64,000 bases of DNA, taken from assembly GCF_017357425.1 (NCBI RefSeq), contig NZ_CP014571.1, forward strand, positions 1,922,001 to 1,986,000, in the 5' to 3' direction. This DNA comes from Arthrobacter sp. D5-1 (GTDB lineage Bacteria > Actinomycetota > Actinomycetes > Actinomycetales > Micrococcaceae). Position numbers and translations under genes: made by a program. Under the pieces are notes generated by a model. It saw only the letters and a list, made by a program, of their open reading frames with translations. It made no database searches and was not told the origin of the DNA. Below are positions 35,442 through 43,723 of the stretch, piece by piece (positions within the stretch are counted from its first letter, which is position 1; each line of letters begins with the position of its first letter).

Positions 35442-37505
35442 CTAGACGACTGTCAGCGTAATAACCGAATCTTCCGGTACTTCAGTATTGACGGGGCTCT
35501 GGTCACGGACGGTACCGAAGAAACCGCCGAGGATCTTGTTGACTTCCACCTTGAAGCCCAACTTCTTCAACTCCTTCTCAGCCTCATCGGCCTGTTTGCC
35601 AATGAAGCTGGGAACCTTCAGCATTTTGGGCCCCTTGGACACGGTCAGCGTCACGGACTCGCCTCGGATGAGGGTGCCGTTGGCCGGTGACTGGGAGACC
35701 ACTGCGCCCTTGGGGACCGACTTGTCATTGACCGTTTCCGGAGCAATCACTGCTTTGAGCCCGGCGTCCTGGAGGGCCTTGACTGCGGCATCCTGTGTTT
35801 TGCCGCGAACGTCCGGCACGGGAATCGGCTGCGGACCCTTGGAAACTTCCAGGGCCACAGGCGTACCGTGCCGGACTTCAGTGCCCTTGGCCGGGTCCTG
35901 GGCAATCACGACGCCGGCAGGTACTTTCTCGTCGAAGGCTTCGGTGACGTTCCCCAAGGCCATTTCCGCGGCATTGAGTGCCGTCTTGGCCTCGTCCAGG
36001 GTGCCGCCGGTCAAGTCGGGCAAGGGGAAGAGCTGGGCCCCCTTGGAGACGAAAAGGGTAATGGGCTGGAACTTCCGTACTTCTGCGCCGGATTCGGGCT
36101 CGGTTCCGACCGCGAGTCCGGCCAGGATGTCGTCGTCGAAGACGTCGCGCGGTTCCGATTGGAAACCAGCAGTCCGGAGGAGTTGCTGTGCCTCGGCAAC
36201 AGTCTTGTTCTTGACGTCGGGTACAGTCCCGGGTGAACCGGGCCCCATGCCGAAGAACCACCCGGCTGCAGCCGCGAGCATCGCCAGGATGACGATCACG
36301 ATGGCCCAGATCACGCCACGACGGCGGGGATTGCCTTCCCTGAGGGGGCGGACAGGGGTCGCTGCAGCGCGGGCGCGGTCTTTGGTCTGTTGCCTCTCGA
36401 GCCTCTTCAGCTCACGCTTGCCGGGACGGCCAAGGTCCTGCCCAGCATCCCCGCCTGTCGCAGTCCTCGCGTGCTGGATCGCTGAACCACCGGCGGCCAT
36501 GATGGTGGTCGGGTTGCTCTGGTGGCTGATGAACTCGGTAGGTGACGCCGTGGTTGCCAGCGTTTCCGTTGGACTACCGGCGCCGCCACCGAGCGCGGTG
36601 GAAGCCGATACCGCGGGGTGTGGGTTGGGTCCCGGGGCTTGCCGGTGGTCCAACTGTTGGTCGGTCAGCGTGGTTCTGATGTGGCGGAGTTCGGCCAGGA
36701 GGGCAGCGCCGTCCACAGGCCTGTTCTCGGCATCTGCCGCCGTGCACCACTGAACCAGTTCGTCAAGGTCTTCGGCCAATCCGGGAACAACGTCCGACGG
36801 TCGTCCCACCACCGCGTTGACGTGCTGGTAGGCCACCTGGATGGGGGAGTCGCCGGCGTAGGGCTGTTTGCCGGTCAGCATTTCGTAGAGCATGATGCCC
36901 GCCGAGTAGATATCGCTGCGGGCATCCGCGGGTTGCCCAAGAACCAGTTCAGGAGCCAGATAAGCCACAGTGCCGATCAGGGCGCCGGTGCTGGTATTGG
37001 CCGAGACCGCCCGGGCCAGGCCAAAATCACCCACCTTGATCCGGCCGTCGTCGGCGATCAGGACGTTCTCGGGTTTGATGTCCCGGTGGATCAAGCCGGA
37101 GCTATGGGCAGCGGCCAGTCCTTCGATGACGGGATCGATCAGTGCAAGAGCAAGCCTCGGTGCCAGGATGCCTTGCTCGATAAGGACGTCGCGGAGGGTG
37201 TGGCCCTTGACGAATTCCATCACCAGGTAGGCGATGTGGCCGTCTTCGCCTTGGTCCAGTACGCCCACAATATGGGGGTGGGAAAGGCTGGCGGCGGCTT
37301 TTGCCTCGCGGCTCAGCCGCTGCAGGAAGGTGGGATCGTTTGCCAGGTGTGGGTGCAGGACTTTGAGGGCCACGTCGCGCTCAAGGCGCTGGTCCGTGGC
37401 CAGGTAGACGGTGGACATTCCGCCCTTGGCGAGGCGGGAACGGACCAAGTATCGGCTGTCCACCATGGTCCCAATGAGCTGGTCCTGCGTTGGTTCTTGC
37501 ACCAT
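35442..37505 (-). CDS. pknL: PASTA-domain Ser/Thr protein kinase, PknL type
   Basis: A 687-residue transmembrane kinase. The cytoplasmic kinase domain (about 15-275) shows the VALKVL lysine, HRDIKPENV, DFGLA and APELV. A linker and one membrane helix (about 395-415) lead to four extracellular PASTA repeats that may bind muropeptides or lipid II. Position between the class II DAHP synthase and an Rv2175c-like gene argues for PknL over PknB. Mycobacterial PknL, as I recall it, lacks the PASTA repeats; corynebacterial PknL has them. Confidence 0.9.
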   Translation of the reverse strand: MVQEPTQDQLIGTMVDSRYLVRSRLAKGGMSTVYLATDQRLERDVALKVLHPHLANDPTFLQRLSREAKAAASLSHPHIVGVLDQGEDGHIAYLVMEFVKGHTLRDVLIEQGILAPRLALALIDPVIEGLAAAHSSGLIHRDIKPENVLIADDGRIKVGDFGLARAVSANTSTGALIGTVAYLAPELVLGQPADARSDIYSAGIMLYEMLTGKQPYAGDSPIQVAYQHVNAVVGRPSDVVPGLAEDLDELVQWCTAADAENRPVDGAALLAELRHIRTTLTDQQLDHRQAPGPNPHPAVSASTALGGGAGSPTETLATTASPTEFISHQSNPTTIMAAGGSAIQHARTATGGDAGQDLGRPGKRELKRLERQQTKDRARAAATPVRPLREGNPRRRGVIWAIVIVILAMLAAAAGWFFGMGPGSPGTVPDVKNKTVAEAQQLLRTAGFQSEPRDVFDDDILAGLAVGTEPESGAEVRKFQPITLFVSKGAQLFPLPDLTGGTLDEAKTALNAAEMALGNVTEAFDEKVPAGVVIAQDPAKGTEVRHGTPVALEVSKGPQPIPVPDVRGKTQDAAVKALQDAGLKAVIAPETVNDKSVPKGAVVSQSPANGTLIRGESVTLTVSKGPKMLKVPSFIGKQADEAEKELKKLGFKVEVNKILGGFFGTVRDQSPVNTEVPEDSVITLTVV

Positions 37506-37524
37506 ACGATCCTAAACGAGGCAG

Positions 37525-37576
37525 GGAAGGGGCCCGAATCCACATTGGGCTGGCCAATGGGATCCGGGCCCCTTCC
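37525..37576 (-). terminator. Hairpin after the LysM transglycosylase gene
   Basis: GGAAGGGGCCCG (37525-37536) pairs with CGGGCCCCTTCC (37565-37576). It is 17 bp past the stop of the minus-strand transglycosylase gene and just before pknL. Confidence 0.6.
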
Positions 37577-37592
37577 GAGGTGCTGCTGAAGC

Positions 37593-38933
37593 CTAGCCGA
37601 ACGTGCGCTGGCGGGCCTTGATCGATTCGACGTAACGCTTGGTGTCGTCGTACATGCCGTACTTGCTGACCGAGTACTGGCCCTGGTAGTAACCGGCAAT
37701 CGCGGTGTCCAGGTCCTTGCTGGTGGCGATCAGTGCGCGGATGATCGCGACTCCTGCCGTGGCGTTGTCGTAGGGGTCCAAAAGGTTGAGCTTGCGCCCC
37801 ACCAGGTCCGAGGCCCACTGGCCGGACGACGGAATGACCTGCATGGTGCCGATCGCGTTGGCAGGTGAAACAGCCCGCTGGTCAAAGCCGGACTCCTGTT
37901 CCGCGAAAGCAAGCGCCAGGGAGGGGCTAACGCCCATGCGCCTGGCCGTATCTGCCACGATGCTCTTCATTTCGGCGCGGCTGGGTACCGGGGAAGCGTT
38001 GAGGAGGGCCTTGTTCTCGTTGGCCGAACTCACCACGGCCGCCGGGTAGGTGAAGCCCAGGAAAGTGCTGGGAACCAGCGGCTTGGTCTCGCCGGCGGGC
38101 TGAAGTCCGGGGCCGGGGATGCTGAGCTTCTGGCCCGGGTAGATGACCGTGGTTGCCGATACCTTGTTGGCGGTCATCAGCGCGCTCAGGGAGACCCCGT
38201 GGCGCGCGGCGATGGAGCTGAGGGTGTCGCCGGCTTTGATGGTGTAGGAACCTGTGCTGGCCAAGGGGGCAGGCGCGGGCGCGGGGGCCGGTGCGGGAGC
38301 CGCAGGCGTGGAGGGCGCAGAGCCGCCGCTGACCTTGATCTTCTGCCCCGGGTAGATGATGGAGCTTCCATTGAGGTTGTTCCAGCTGAAAATGCTGGAC
38401 AGGGGTACGCCATGCTTGGCGGCTATCGCGCCCAGGGTGTCACCCGAGACCACTGTGTAGATGCTGGCGTTGCCCGGGGCGCTCGGGGCCGCCGGTGCGG
38501 AGGGTTGGGCGGGTGTGGTCGTAGCCGTTCCCGTGAGTTTGATGGTCTGGCCCGGGTAGATCAACGTGGTGGCCGAGAGCTTGTTCAGCTGGAGGACCGC
38601 ATTGGTGTCCAGATTGAAGCGGCGGGCGATCGCGCTGATGGTGTCGCCACGAACGATCGTGTAAGTATCCGGAACCGAAGGGGCCATGGGGCGCAGGGCT
38701 GCGGGCAGCGTGGCTGCAACAGCCTGTGCGGGGATGACGGTGCCGGCATTGACGGCTTGCGCCTTCATTGCTGCAGCAAGCGTGGCAGGGACTTTGCGGG
38801 GCTGGGGTGCCGGGGAAGCCATGGACGGCTGGGCCAGGGCAAGCGAGGACAAAACCACGGCGGGAAGCGCAGCCGTGGTTGCCGCAATGACCGGCATGCT
38901 CATGGTTCGTTTCGGCGAGCGGGGCGTCGTCAT
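37593..38933 (-). CDS. Secreted lytic transglycosylase with three LysM domains
   Basis: A 446-residue exported wall hydrolase. A signal peptide (MTTPRSPKRT then a hydrophobic run ending near MASPAP) is followed by three LysM peptidoglycan-binding modules (each YTI/YTV..GDT..IA..H/F..L....N...IYPGQ) joined by Pro/Ala linkers. The C-terminal SLT domain has the catalytic Glu in AFAEQESGFD, and GTMQVIP. It cleaves glycan strands. The neighbour pknL and an unusual repeat-rich leader suggest regulated expression. Confidence 0.9.
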   Translation of the reverse strand: MTTPRSPKRTMSMPVIAATTAALPAVVLSSLALAQPSMASPAPQPRKVPATLAAAMKAQAVNAGTVIPAQAVAATLPAALRPMAPSVPDTYTIVRGDTISAIARRFNLDTNAVLQLNKLSATTLIYPGQTIKLTGTATTTPAQPSAPAAPSAPGNASIYTVVSGDTLGAIAAKHGVPLSSIFSWNNLNGSSIIYPGQKIKVSGGSAPSTPAAPAPAPAPAPAPLASTGSYTIKAGDTLSSIAARHGVSLSALMTANKVSATTVIYPGQKLSIPGPGLQPAGETKPLVPSTFLGFTYPAAVVSSANENKALLNASPVPSRAEMKSIVADTARRMGVSPSLALAFAEQESGFDQRAVSPANAIGTMQVIPSSGQWASDLVGRKLNLLDPYDNATAGVAIIRALIATSKDLDTAIAGYYQGQYSVSKYGMYDDTKRYVESIKARQRTFG

Positions 38934-38972
38934 GAAGTGTCCTCATCTCAACAGCGGGGTGTTGGGTAGCGC

Positions 38973-39035
38973 TGTTGTCAGTGTTGCCAATGTTACTGAT
39001 GTTATCAATGGTGCAAGTGTGATCAGTGTGAATCT
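38973..39035. repeat. Seven-unit degenerate 9-bp tandem repeat
   Basis: From 38973 the sequence reads in steps of nine: TGTTGTCAG, TGTTGCCAA, TGTTACTGA, TGTTATCAA, TGGTGCAAG, TGTGATCAG, TGTGAATCT. The consensus is near TGTTRTCAA. It lies 40-102 bp upstream of the transglycosylase start in an AT-rich gap. Confidence 0.8.
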
Positions 39036-39043
39036 CTCACACT
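39016..39043. promoter_or_regulatory. Inverted repeat AGTGTGA/TCACACT in the LysM leader
   Basis: AGTGTGA at 39025-39031 pairs with TCACACT at 39037-39043 across five bases; another AGTGTGA lies at 39016-39022. It resembles a CRP-type site but with a 5-base rather than 6-base spacer. Confidence 0.45.
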
Positions 39044-39188
39044 TATTCAATCGACACAACAATTCCTGTCGTACGGGATTATGGATACCAATTAATTGCC
39101 AATGAAATGGCGGCCTCAAGGCGGGAACCGGGTGCCGCCGTCGAACCCCGGCTAGGCGCCGGGCAGTGCGGCGTGGCAACCTTGTTCC

Positions 39189-39542
39189 GTGAGTAATGTA
39201 GAAAGCCTTGTTTCCGACTGGCTCCCGCTGCCGGATGTCGCCGAGCTGCTGGAAGTTTCCATCACCAAAGTCCACGGACTTTTGGATGAGCGTGCGCTGG
39301 TAGCCATCAGGCGGGGAGAGCGGAATGTCCGCTCCGTTCCAGCCTTGTTTCTTCAGGATGGGCATGTTGTAGACAGCTTGAAGGGAACCATTGCGGTTCT
39401 CAGCGATGCCGGTTACAACGACGAAGAGTTGATCGTCTGGCTCTTTACCCCGGATGAATCACTGCGGGGCCGTCCTATCGACGCCCTGCGCGAGGGGCGG
39501 AAAACTGAAATCAGGCGTCGCGCCCAGTCTCTCGCCTGGTAG
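39189..39542 (+). CDS. Rv2175c-like winged-helix DNA-binding protein
   Basis: A 117-residue basic protein: LPLPDVAELLEVSITKVHGLLDERALVAIRRG forms the helix-turn-helix, followed by a conserved C-terminal segment ending RRRAQSLAW. The mycobacterial homologue Rv2175c is, as I recall, a PknL substrate phosphorylated on a threonine in a flexible N-terminal tail. Here the tail is only about ten residues with serines but no threonine. It starts with a GTG at 39189 and is divergent to the LysM gene. Confidence 0.82.
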   Translation: MSNVESLVSDWLPLPDVAELLEVSITKVHGLLDERALVAIRRGERNVRSVPALFLQDGHVVDSLKGTIAVLSDAGYNDEELIVWLFTPDESLRGRPIDALREGRKTEIRRRAQSLAW

Positions 39543-39585
39543 AGGTGTCTTCCCGGCTGGACAGCCTGGAACTGAATTAAAACGA

Positions 39586-39615
39586 CGACGACGGCGGGTT
39601 CCACCGCCGTCGTCG
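39586..39615 (-). terminator. Terminator of the polyprenyl synthase gene
   Basis: A perfect 12-bp stem CGACGACGGCGG/CCGCCGTCGTCG (39586-39615), followed on the minus strand by TTTTAA. It also ends the convergent DNA-binding protein gene. Confidence 0.8.
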
Positions 39616-39673
39616 AGTCATGTCCTTTCGAAGCCGGTCCCCACCGGCTGAACCGCCATGATGATGCTGAGGC

Positions 39674-40768
39674 TTAGGCTGCGCGGCTGACGGCGGCCTC
39701 GGCCAACTGCCTCAATGCCGTGAGCGGCGCGTCATCGAGTGGCAGGCGTTCCAACGCTTCAAAGGCTTGGTTGCTCAGTTCGGCAATCCGCGACTCCGTG
39801 GCATCCAAAGCGCCGCATTGCACCATGATGCGGCGGATACGAGCTACGTCGTCTTCGCCAAGGCCCGGATTACCCAGCATTCGATCAAGGTATTCTGCGT
39901 CGTCGGCTGTTGCCTGGTTCAAGGCAAATCCAACAAGGACAGTGCGCTTGCCTTCCAACAAATCATCGCCTGCCGGTTTGCCGGTGGTTTCGGGATCGCC
40001 AAAGACTCCAAGGACGTCGTCCCGCATTTGGAATGCCTCGCCGAGGGGCAAGGAAAACTCTGAGTAGTTCTTCAGCAGCCCCGCGGGGGCGCCGGCAAGC
40101 GCTCCGCCCAATGCCAGCGGATGTTCCGTGGAATACTTTGCTGATTTGTACCGGATGATCGATTGCGCGCGATCCACTGAGCTGGCCCGGTCACGAACAG
40201 GGCCGGCCACCTCCTCAAGAATGTCGAGGTACTGGCCCGCCATGACCTCGGCCCTCATGACATTAAAAATGCGGCGCGCGGGGGTTCCCGCCGCGGCCCG
40301 GACGCCGATTTCGGTAAAGGACTCCTCGCTGAAGGATAAGCAGAGGTCCCCCGTCAGAATGGCAGCGGCATCCCCAAAGCGCGCGCTGTCCAAAGCCCAG
40401 CCGTTGATGCCATGGAGTTGGCTGAAGCGTTTGTGCACGCTGGGTCCACCGCGGCGTGTATCTGATCGGTCAATGATGTCGTCATGGATCAGCGCTGCTG
40501 CCTGGAACAGTTCCAGCGCGCACCCGGCTGTAACGATGTCAGGATCTCCGGATTGACCGCCTGCGCCCCTCCAACCCCAATAGCACATCAGTGCGCGGAG
40601 TCGCTTTCCACCAGTGACGAGGTGGGAAATTGAGCCGATCAGCGGTTCGACGTCCGGGGACACCGTAGCCATGAGGTCCTGTTGCTGTGACAGGAAGTTT
40701 CTCAGTTTGCCCGCAACCCCGCTGATGAACTCCGTCTGTTCGGACGCCACTTGGGAAAATGCCGTCAC
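39674..40768 (-). CDS. idsA: Polyprenyl (geranylgeranyl-type) diphosphate synthase
   Basis: A 364-residue all-trans prenyl transferase condensing isopentenyl diphosphate with allylic diphosphates. The first aspartate-rich motif is DDIIDRSDTRRG and the second is DDVLGVFGD, with GKRLRALM near the N-terminus. Product length is not predictable here; menaquinone side chain or carotenoid precursors are likely. Its ATG overlaps the upstream lipoprotein gene stop by 4 bp. It corresponds to Rv2173 in the conserved neighbourhood. Confidence 0.9.
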   Translation of the reverse strand: MTAFSQVASEQTEFISGVAGKLRNFLSQQQDLMATVSPDVEPLIGSISHLVTGGKRLRALMCYWGWRGAGGQSGDPDIVTAGCALELFQAAALIHDDIIDRSDTRRGGPSVHKRFSQLHGINGWALDSARFGDAAAILTGDLCLSFSEESFTEIGVRAAAGTPARRIFNVMRAEVMAGQYLDILEEVAGPVRDRASSVDRAQSIIRYKSAKYSTEHPLALGGALAGAPAGLLKNYSEFSLPLGEAFQMRDDVLGVFGDPETTGKPAGDDLLEGKRTVLVGFALNQATADDAEYLDRMLGNPGLGEDDVARIRRIMVQCGALDATESRIAELSNQAFEALERLPLDDAPLTALRQLAEAAVSRAA

Positions 40769-41343
40769 TTGATGGACCCGGACGCCACGTTGGCGCCAAT
40801 GGTGAAGGTTGACACGCCTTCCTTTTGCCGTATTGAGACGTTCACGGTCTCGCCATCGCCCCTGATGAAGTCGAGCGAGGTGACGTTGCCCACGGCTTCT
40901 GGGCCTGGGACAAGCTTGAAGCCCTGTGCCTCCAAGGATGTTTTGTAGTAGTCCACCACGCCCTCAGGCGGGGCCTTGACGGTTCCGACCAAGGCAACGG
41001 TGGCCAGGGAGGTGCTCTTGTCAAAACTGCTGGAACGGACAGACGTCTTGGGCATGACGGGGATCAACTGTTCAGGGAAGCCGGGAACAAGTGCGTTCAC
41101 CGTTGCCGTTGCGCCGGGCGCCGGGGTGGCCGACTCCGTGGCCGTCGCAGTCTCCGGTGCCGACGTGGAACCGGAGCCCGAACCTGAAGCGGCCGGCGTG
41201 GATGGTGTCGACTGCGATGAAGTCTCTGTGGGGGAGGGCGCGGCTGAGCCTCCTGGCGACGGCGTACATGCCGAGGCCGCGACGGCGACACTTGCTGCGA
41301 GCAGGGCGAAACCTCGCGATCGAGGAGTTCCAAAGAGCTTCAC
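40765..41343 (-). CDS. Putative lipoprotein
   Basis: A 192-residue exported protein: a short basic start, a hydrophobic stretch and the lipobox VAASAC place Cys26 as the lipidated residue. A Ser/Thr/Pro-rich linker of about 55 residues leads to a folded domain of about 110 residues of unknown function. It is co-transcribed with idsA. No enzymatic motif is visible. Confidence 0.78.
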   Translation of the reverse strand: MKLFGTPRSRGFALLAASVAVAASACTPSPGGSAAPSPTETSSQSTPSTPAASGSGSGSTSAPETATATESATPAPGATATVNALVPGFPEQLIPVMPKTSVRSSSFDKSTSLATVALVGTVKAPPEGVVDYYKTSLEAQGFKLVPGPEAVGNVTSLDFIRGDGETVNVSIRQKEGVSTFTIGANVASGSIK

Positions 41344-41391
41344 AGGGTATCCTTCCGTGGGCTGAGCCTGACTGTGCCTCCAGTTTAGTCA

Positions 41392-42678
41392 GTGGCCGGG
41401 CATAGTATTGCCGATGTGAGGCAGGAAGCATTCGGAAACGGCCCGGGAGCCGGCCAGGAACCCTCCCGCAGCGCTGGAGATGCTCTGCGGGAACTGAGGC
41501 GAACCAGCATACTTCACGTTGATATGGATGCGTTCTTCGTTTCCGTTGAACTCCGCAGCCGCCCTGATCTTCGGGGAAAACCCGTCATTGTCGGATTTCC
41601 CGCTGAGCGGTCGGTGGTGCTCTCTGCTTCTTACGAGGCCCGGGCAACCGGAGTGAAGTCCGCGATGCCGATGTCCATGGCGATGAGACGCTGTCCGTCC
41701 GCAGTGATCATCAACCCGCGGCACACGGTGTACTACGAAGTGTCCGGCCAGATCATGGAGATCTTTGCCTCAATTACGGATCTCGTGGAACCGCTCAGCG
41801 TGGACGAAGCGTTCTTGGATGTTGGCGGCGCGATTCGCCGGCTCGGTCCGCCCTTGGACATCGGCCACCTCATCCGGCGACGGGTCCAGTCGGAACTGGG
41901 CATTACGGCCTCCGTGGGAATTGCAAGCACCAAGTTCGTGGCCAAGATCGCGTCCACGCGGTGCAAGCCCGACGGAATACTGCAGATCGACGCGGAGGAC
42001 ACCTTGGCGTACCTGCACAGCCTCCCTGTCAACGCATTGTGGGGTGTGGGTGGAAAGACCGGAGAAATGCTTGCCCGGCTTGGCATCCGGACCGTGGCAG
42101 ATGTGGCAGCTACTCCCTTGGCATCTTTGAAGAAGGTCCTGGGTGCCAGCGGTGAACACGTCCACCGCCTGTCCATGGGGGTCGATCCGCGACCGGTGAC
42201 CCCCACCAGGCTGGAGAAGAGCATCGGAGCCGAGGAGACGTTCTCCAACGACACCGGCGACGACGACCTGTTGCACAGGGAACTGCTGCGCCTCTCGCAC
42301 CGGACGGCGGGTAGATTGCGGAGTTCAGGCATGCTGGCCAGGACTGTCGCCTTGAAGCTGAGGTACTCGGACTTTTCAACCGTCACGCGGAGCCGGACCG
42401 TCCACGCCCCCGTGGACAGTGCCCAGATGATCTACCAAGTGGCTGTCCATCTGCTGGAATCCCTGGGCCCGCGGTCCATGACTGTCCGCCTCGTAGGGGT
42501 TCGGGCAGAGCAGCTTGAGCCTGCCGGACAGACGTCCCTGCAGCTGAGCCTGGATCGCCGGGATGACAACTGGAGGGCAGCGGAGCAGGCATTGGACCGC
42601 GTTTCAGAACGCTTCGGTTCCAAGACTTTGCTCCCTGCCAGGCTCCTGGAACCGGGAAAACCTCCCACAGGCACCTGA
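41392..42678 (+). CDS. dinB: DNA polymerase IV
   Basis: A 428-residue Y-family translesion polymerase. Catalytic motifs are LHVDMDAFFVSVE near residue 42 and LSVDEAFLDV near 141; the little-finger domain follows. The first 38 residues form an extra lead, so the start (GTG at 41392) may be later. I see no beta-clamp peptide that is beyond doubt, and no clear SOS box in the 48-bp gap to the divergent lipoprotein gene. Confidence 0.92.
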   Translation: MAGHSIADVRQEAFGNGPGAGQEPSRSAGDALRELRRTSILHVDMDAFFVSVELRSRPDLRGKPVIVGFPAERSVVLSASYEARATGVKSAMPMSMAMRRCPSAVIINPRHTVYYEVSGQIMEIFASITDLVEPLSVDEAFLDVGGAIRRLGPPLDIGHLIRRRVQSELGITASVGIASTKFVAKIASTRCKPDGILQIDAEDTLAYLHSLPVNALWGVGGKTGEMLARLGIRTVADVAATPLASLKKVLGASGEHVHRLSMGVDPRPVTPTRLEKSIGAEETFSNDTGDDDLLHRELLRLSHRTAGRLRSSGMLARTVALKLRYSDFSTVTRSRTVHAPVDSAQMIYQVAVHLLESLGPRSMTVRLVGVRAEQLEPAGQTSLQLSLDRRDDNWRAAEQALDRVSERFGSKTLLPARLLEPGKPPTGT

Positions 42679-42917
42679 TCGGCTGTGAGCTTGGTCCCGC
42701 TGGGCTCCGGGCGTCTTTCAGAACGGCGTCGGACAAACTATCCTATTTATTACAGAGATTTAGATCGTCTGGACAAACTGTTTCCTGAACAGTCGGCCCT
42801 GAGATGCCCGCTGAACCACGAGGGAATTTTGGGAACGATTTTCTTGGTCCGATCGTTTTGGAAACAGACGCACAGAAAGCGTTATGTCCAGACGCTGGCT
42901 GACTAAAGGAGGTCGCG
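42679..42917. other. AT-rich gap with inverted and direct repeats
   Basis: This gap between dinB and the DUF3040 gene is more AT-rich than its surroundings. It holds a 10-bp inverted repeat CGTCTGGACA (42766-42775) / TGTCCAGACG (42885-42894), a direct repeat GGACAAACT (42731-42739 and 42771-42779) and an AACGAT/ATCGTT pair. A 73-codon frame (42685-42906) crosses it but has no recognisable product. Confidence 0.5.
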
Positions 42918-43286
42918 ATGCCCCTCTCGGAGCACGAACAGAAGCTGCTTGAGCAACTGGAAAAGCAACTTCATGAGGACGATCCGAAGTTCGCCAGCAC
43001 CATGGGCTCGGATCCCATTCGCAGTTGGTCAACCCGGCATGTGATTATCGGCGTGCTCGGCGCCATTGCCGGCATCCTCCTCCTGCTCGTGGGAGTGTCG
43101 ATGCAGGCGATACCAGTGGGTGTCCTCGGCTTCGTCGTCATGGGTGCTGGCGTTTACTTCGCCACGCTGCGCGGAGCTGCCTTTGGCAAAGCCGGCAAGG
43201 GCAAGCCTGCAAAGGGCAAACCCAAGAGTTCCTTCATGAGCAGCTTGGAAGAGCGCTGGGACGAGCGGCGCCGCGACGATTCCTGA
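42918..43286 (+). CDS. DUF3040 membrane protein
   Basis: A 122-residue protein. The N-terminus PLSEHEQKLLEQLEKQLHEDDPKFA is the DUF3040 signature. Two membrane helices (about 44-62 and 65-85) follow, then a Gly/Lys-rich basic tail. AAAGGAGG precedes the ATG at 42918. The function is unknown; the family sits just upstream of mraZ across actinobacteria (Rv2169c in M. tuberculosis). Confidence 0.9.
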   Translation: MPLSEHEQKLLEQLEKQLHEDDPKFASTMGSDPIRSWSTRHVIIGVLGAIAGILLLLVGVSMQAIPVGVLGFVVMGAGVYFATLRGAAFGKAGKGKPAKGKPKSSFMSSLEERWDERRRDDS

Positions 43287-43340
43287 GCGTTCGTTCCTCT
43301 CTCCACCGCCGGCCGTGCCGGTTACCCTGCTCGACGCGCG

Positions 43341-43393
43341 CCCCTGACGATTTACAGGGGATAACGAAAGACCCGCAAACTGCGGGTCTTTTT
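43341..43393 (+). terminator. Terminator after the DUF3040 gene
   Basis: A small stem CCCCTG/CAGGGG (43341-43360) is followed by AAAGACCCGCA/TGCGGGTCTTT (43367-43391), loop AAC, with T5 ending at 43393. Confidence 0.9.
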
Positions 43394-43418
43394 GCGTTTA
43401 AGGAGTGGTGGTGGCCTC

Positions 43419-43557
43419 CTCCACTTCCCACCCCGTCTCCACTTTCCACCACCCGCCACCTCCACAGCTGCGTAAATGTCCGGATTGGATACCTGGGCTC
43501 CCTGTTGGGAGCAGACGCGCCGAACCCAGGGGATCGCATCCCTCCACTTTCCGCCAC
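43419..43557 (-). repeat. Inverted copies of paired GTGG boxes
   Basis: On the minus strand three related 16-mers occur: GGGGTGGGAAGTGGAG (43419-43434), GTGGTGGAAAGTGGAG (43437-43452) and GTGGCGGAAAGTGGAG (43542-43557). They closely match GTGGAGTAAAGTGGAG on the plus strand at 43642-43657. They lie in the 437-bp gap before mraZ, in which no gene is supported. Confidence 0.75.
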
Positions 43558-43625
43558 GACCCTGAAAGCCGCGCCGTTTCGGTCATCTTAAAACTCAAGG
43601 TGGTGGAGAAACGCCCCATACTGCG

Positions 43626-43657
43626 TTGACTGTGGGGCTTTGTGGAGTAAAGTGGAG
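43626..43657 (+). promoter_or_regulatory. mraZ promoter with MraZ-box direct repeats
   Basis: GTGGGG (43632), GTGGAG (43642) and GTGGAG (43652) repeat at exact 10-bp steps, the known layout of MraZ boxes. They overlap a possible promoter TTGACT-N16-TAAAGT (43626-43653), so autorepression of the dcw operon by MraZ is likely. A weaker GTGG copy lies in phase at 43672. Confidence 0.75.
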
Positions 43658-43723
43658 CACATAAGAGGGTAGTGGCAGTGTTGGGAATGAACGGGCACCT
43701 TAACTGAGGGGCGGTGGGGCCAG

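Noticed and set aside
38934..39188. Possible c-di-AMP (ydaO) riboswitch before the LysM gene
   Set aside because: Such riboswitches precede wall hydrolase genes in actinobacteria, but I could not fit the conserved core; the gap is instead filled by short repeats.
38943..39365. A 140-codon minus-strand frame over the LysM leader and the DNA-binding protein gene
   Set aside because: It is built from the 9-bp repeat (three-residue periodicity) and the antisense of the Rv2175c-like gene.
43234..43629. Short frames on both strands in the gap before mraZ
   Set aside because: Their sequence is made of the CCACC/GTGG repeats and terminator DNA; no ribosome site or homology is apparent.
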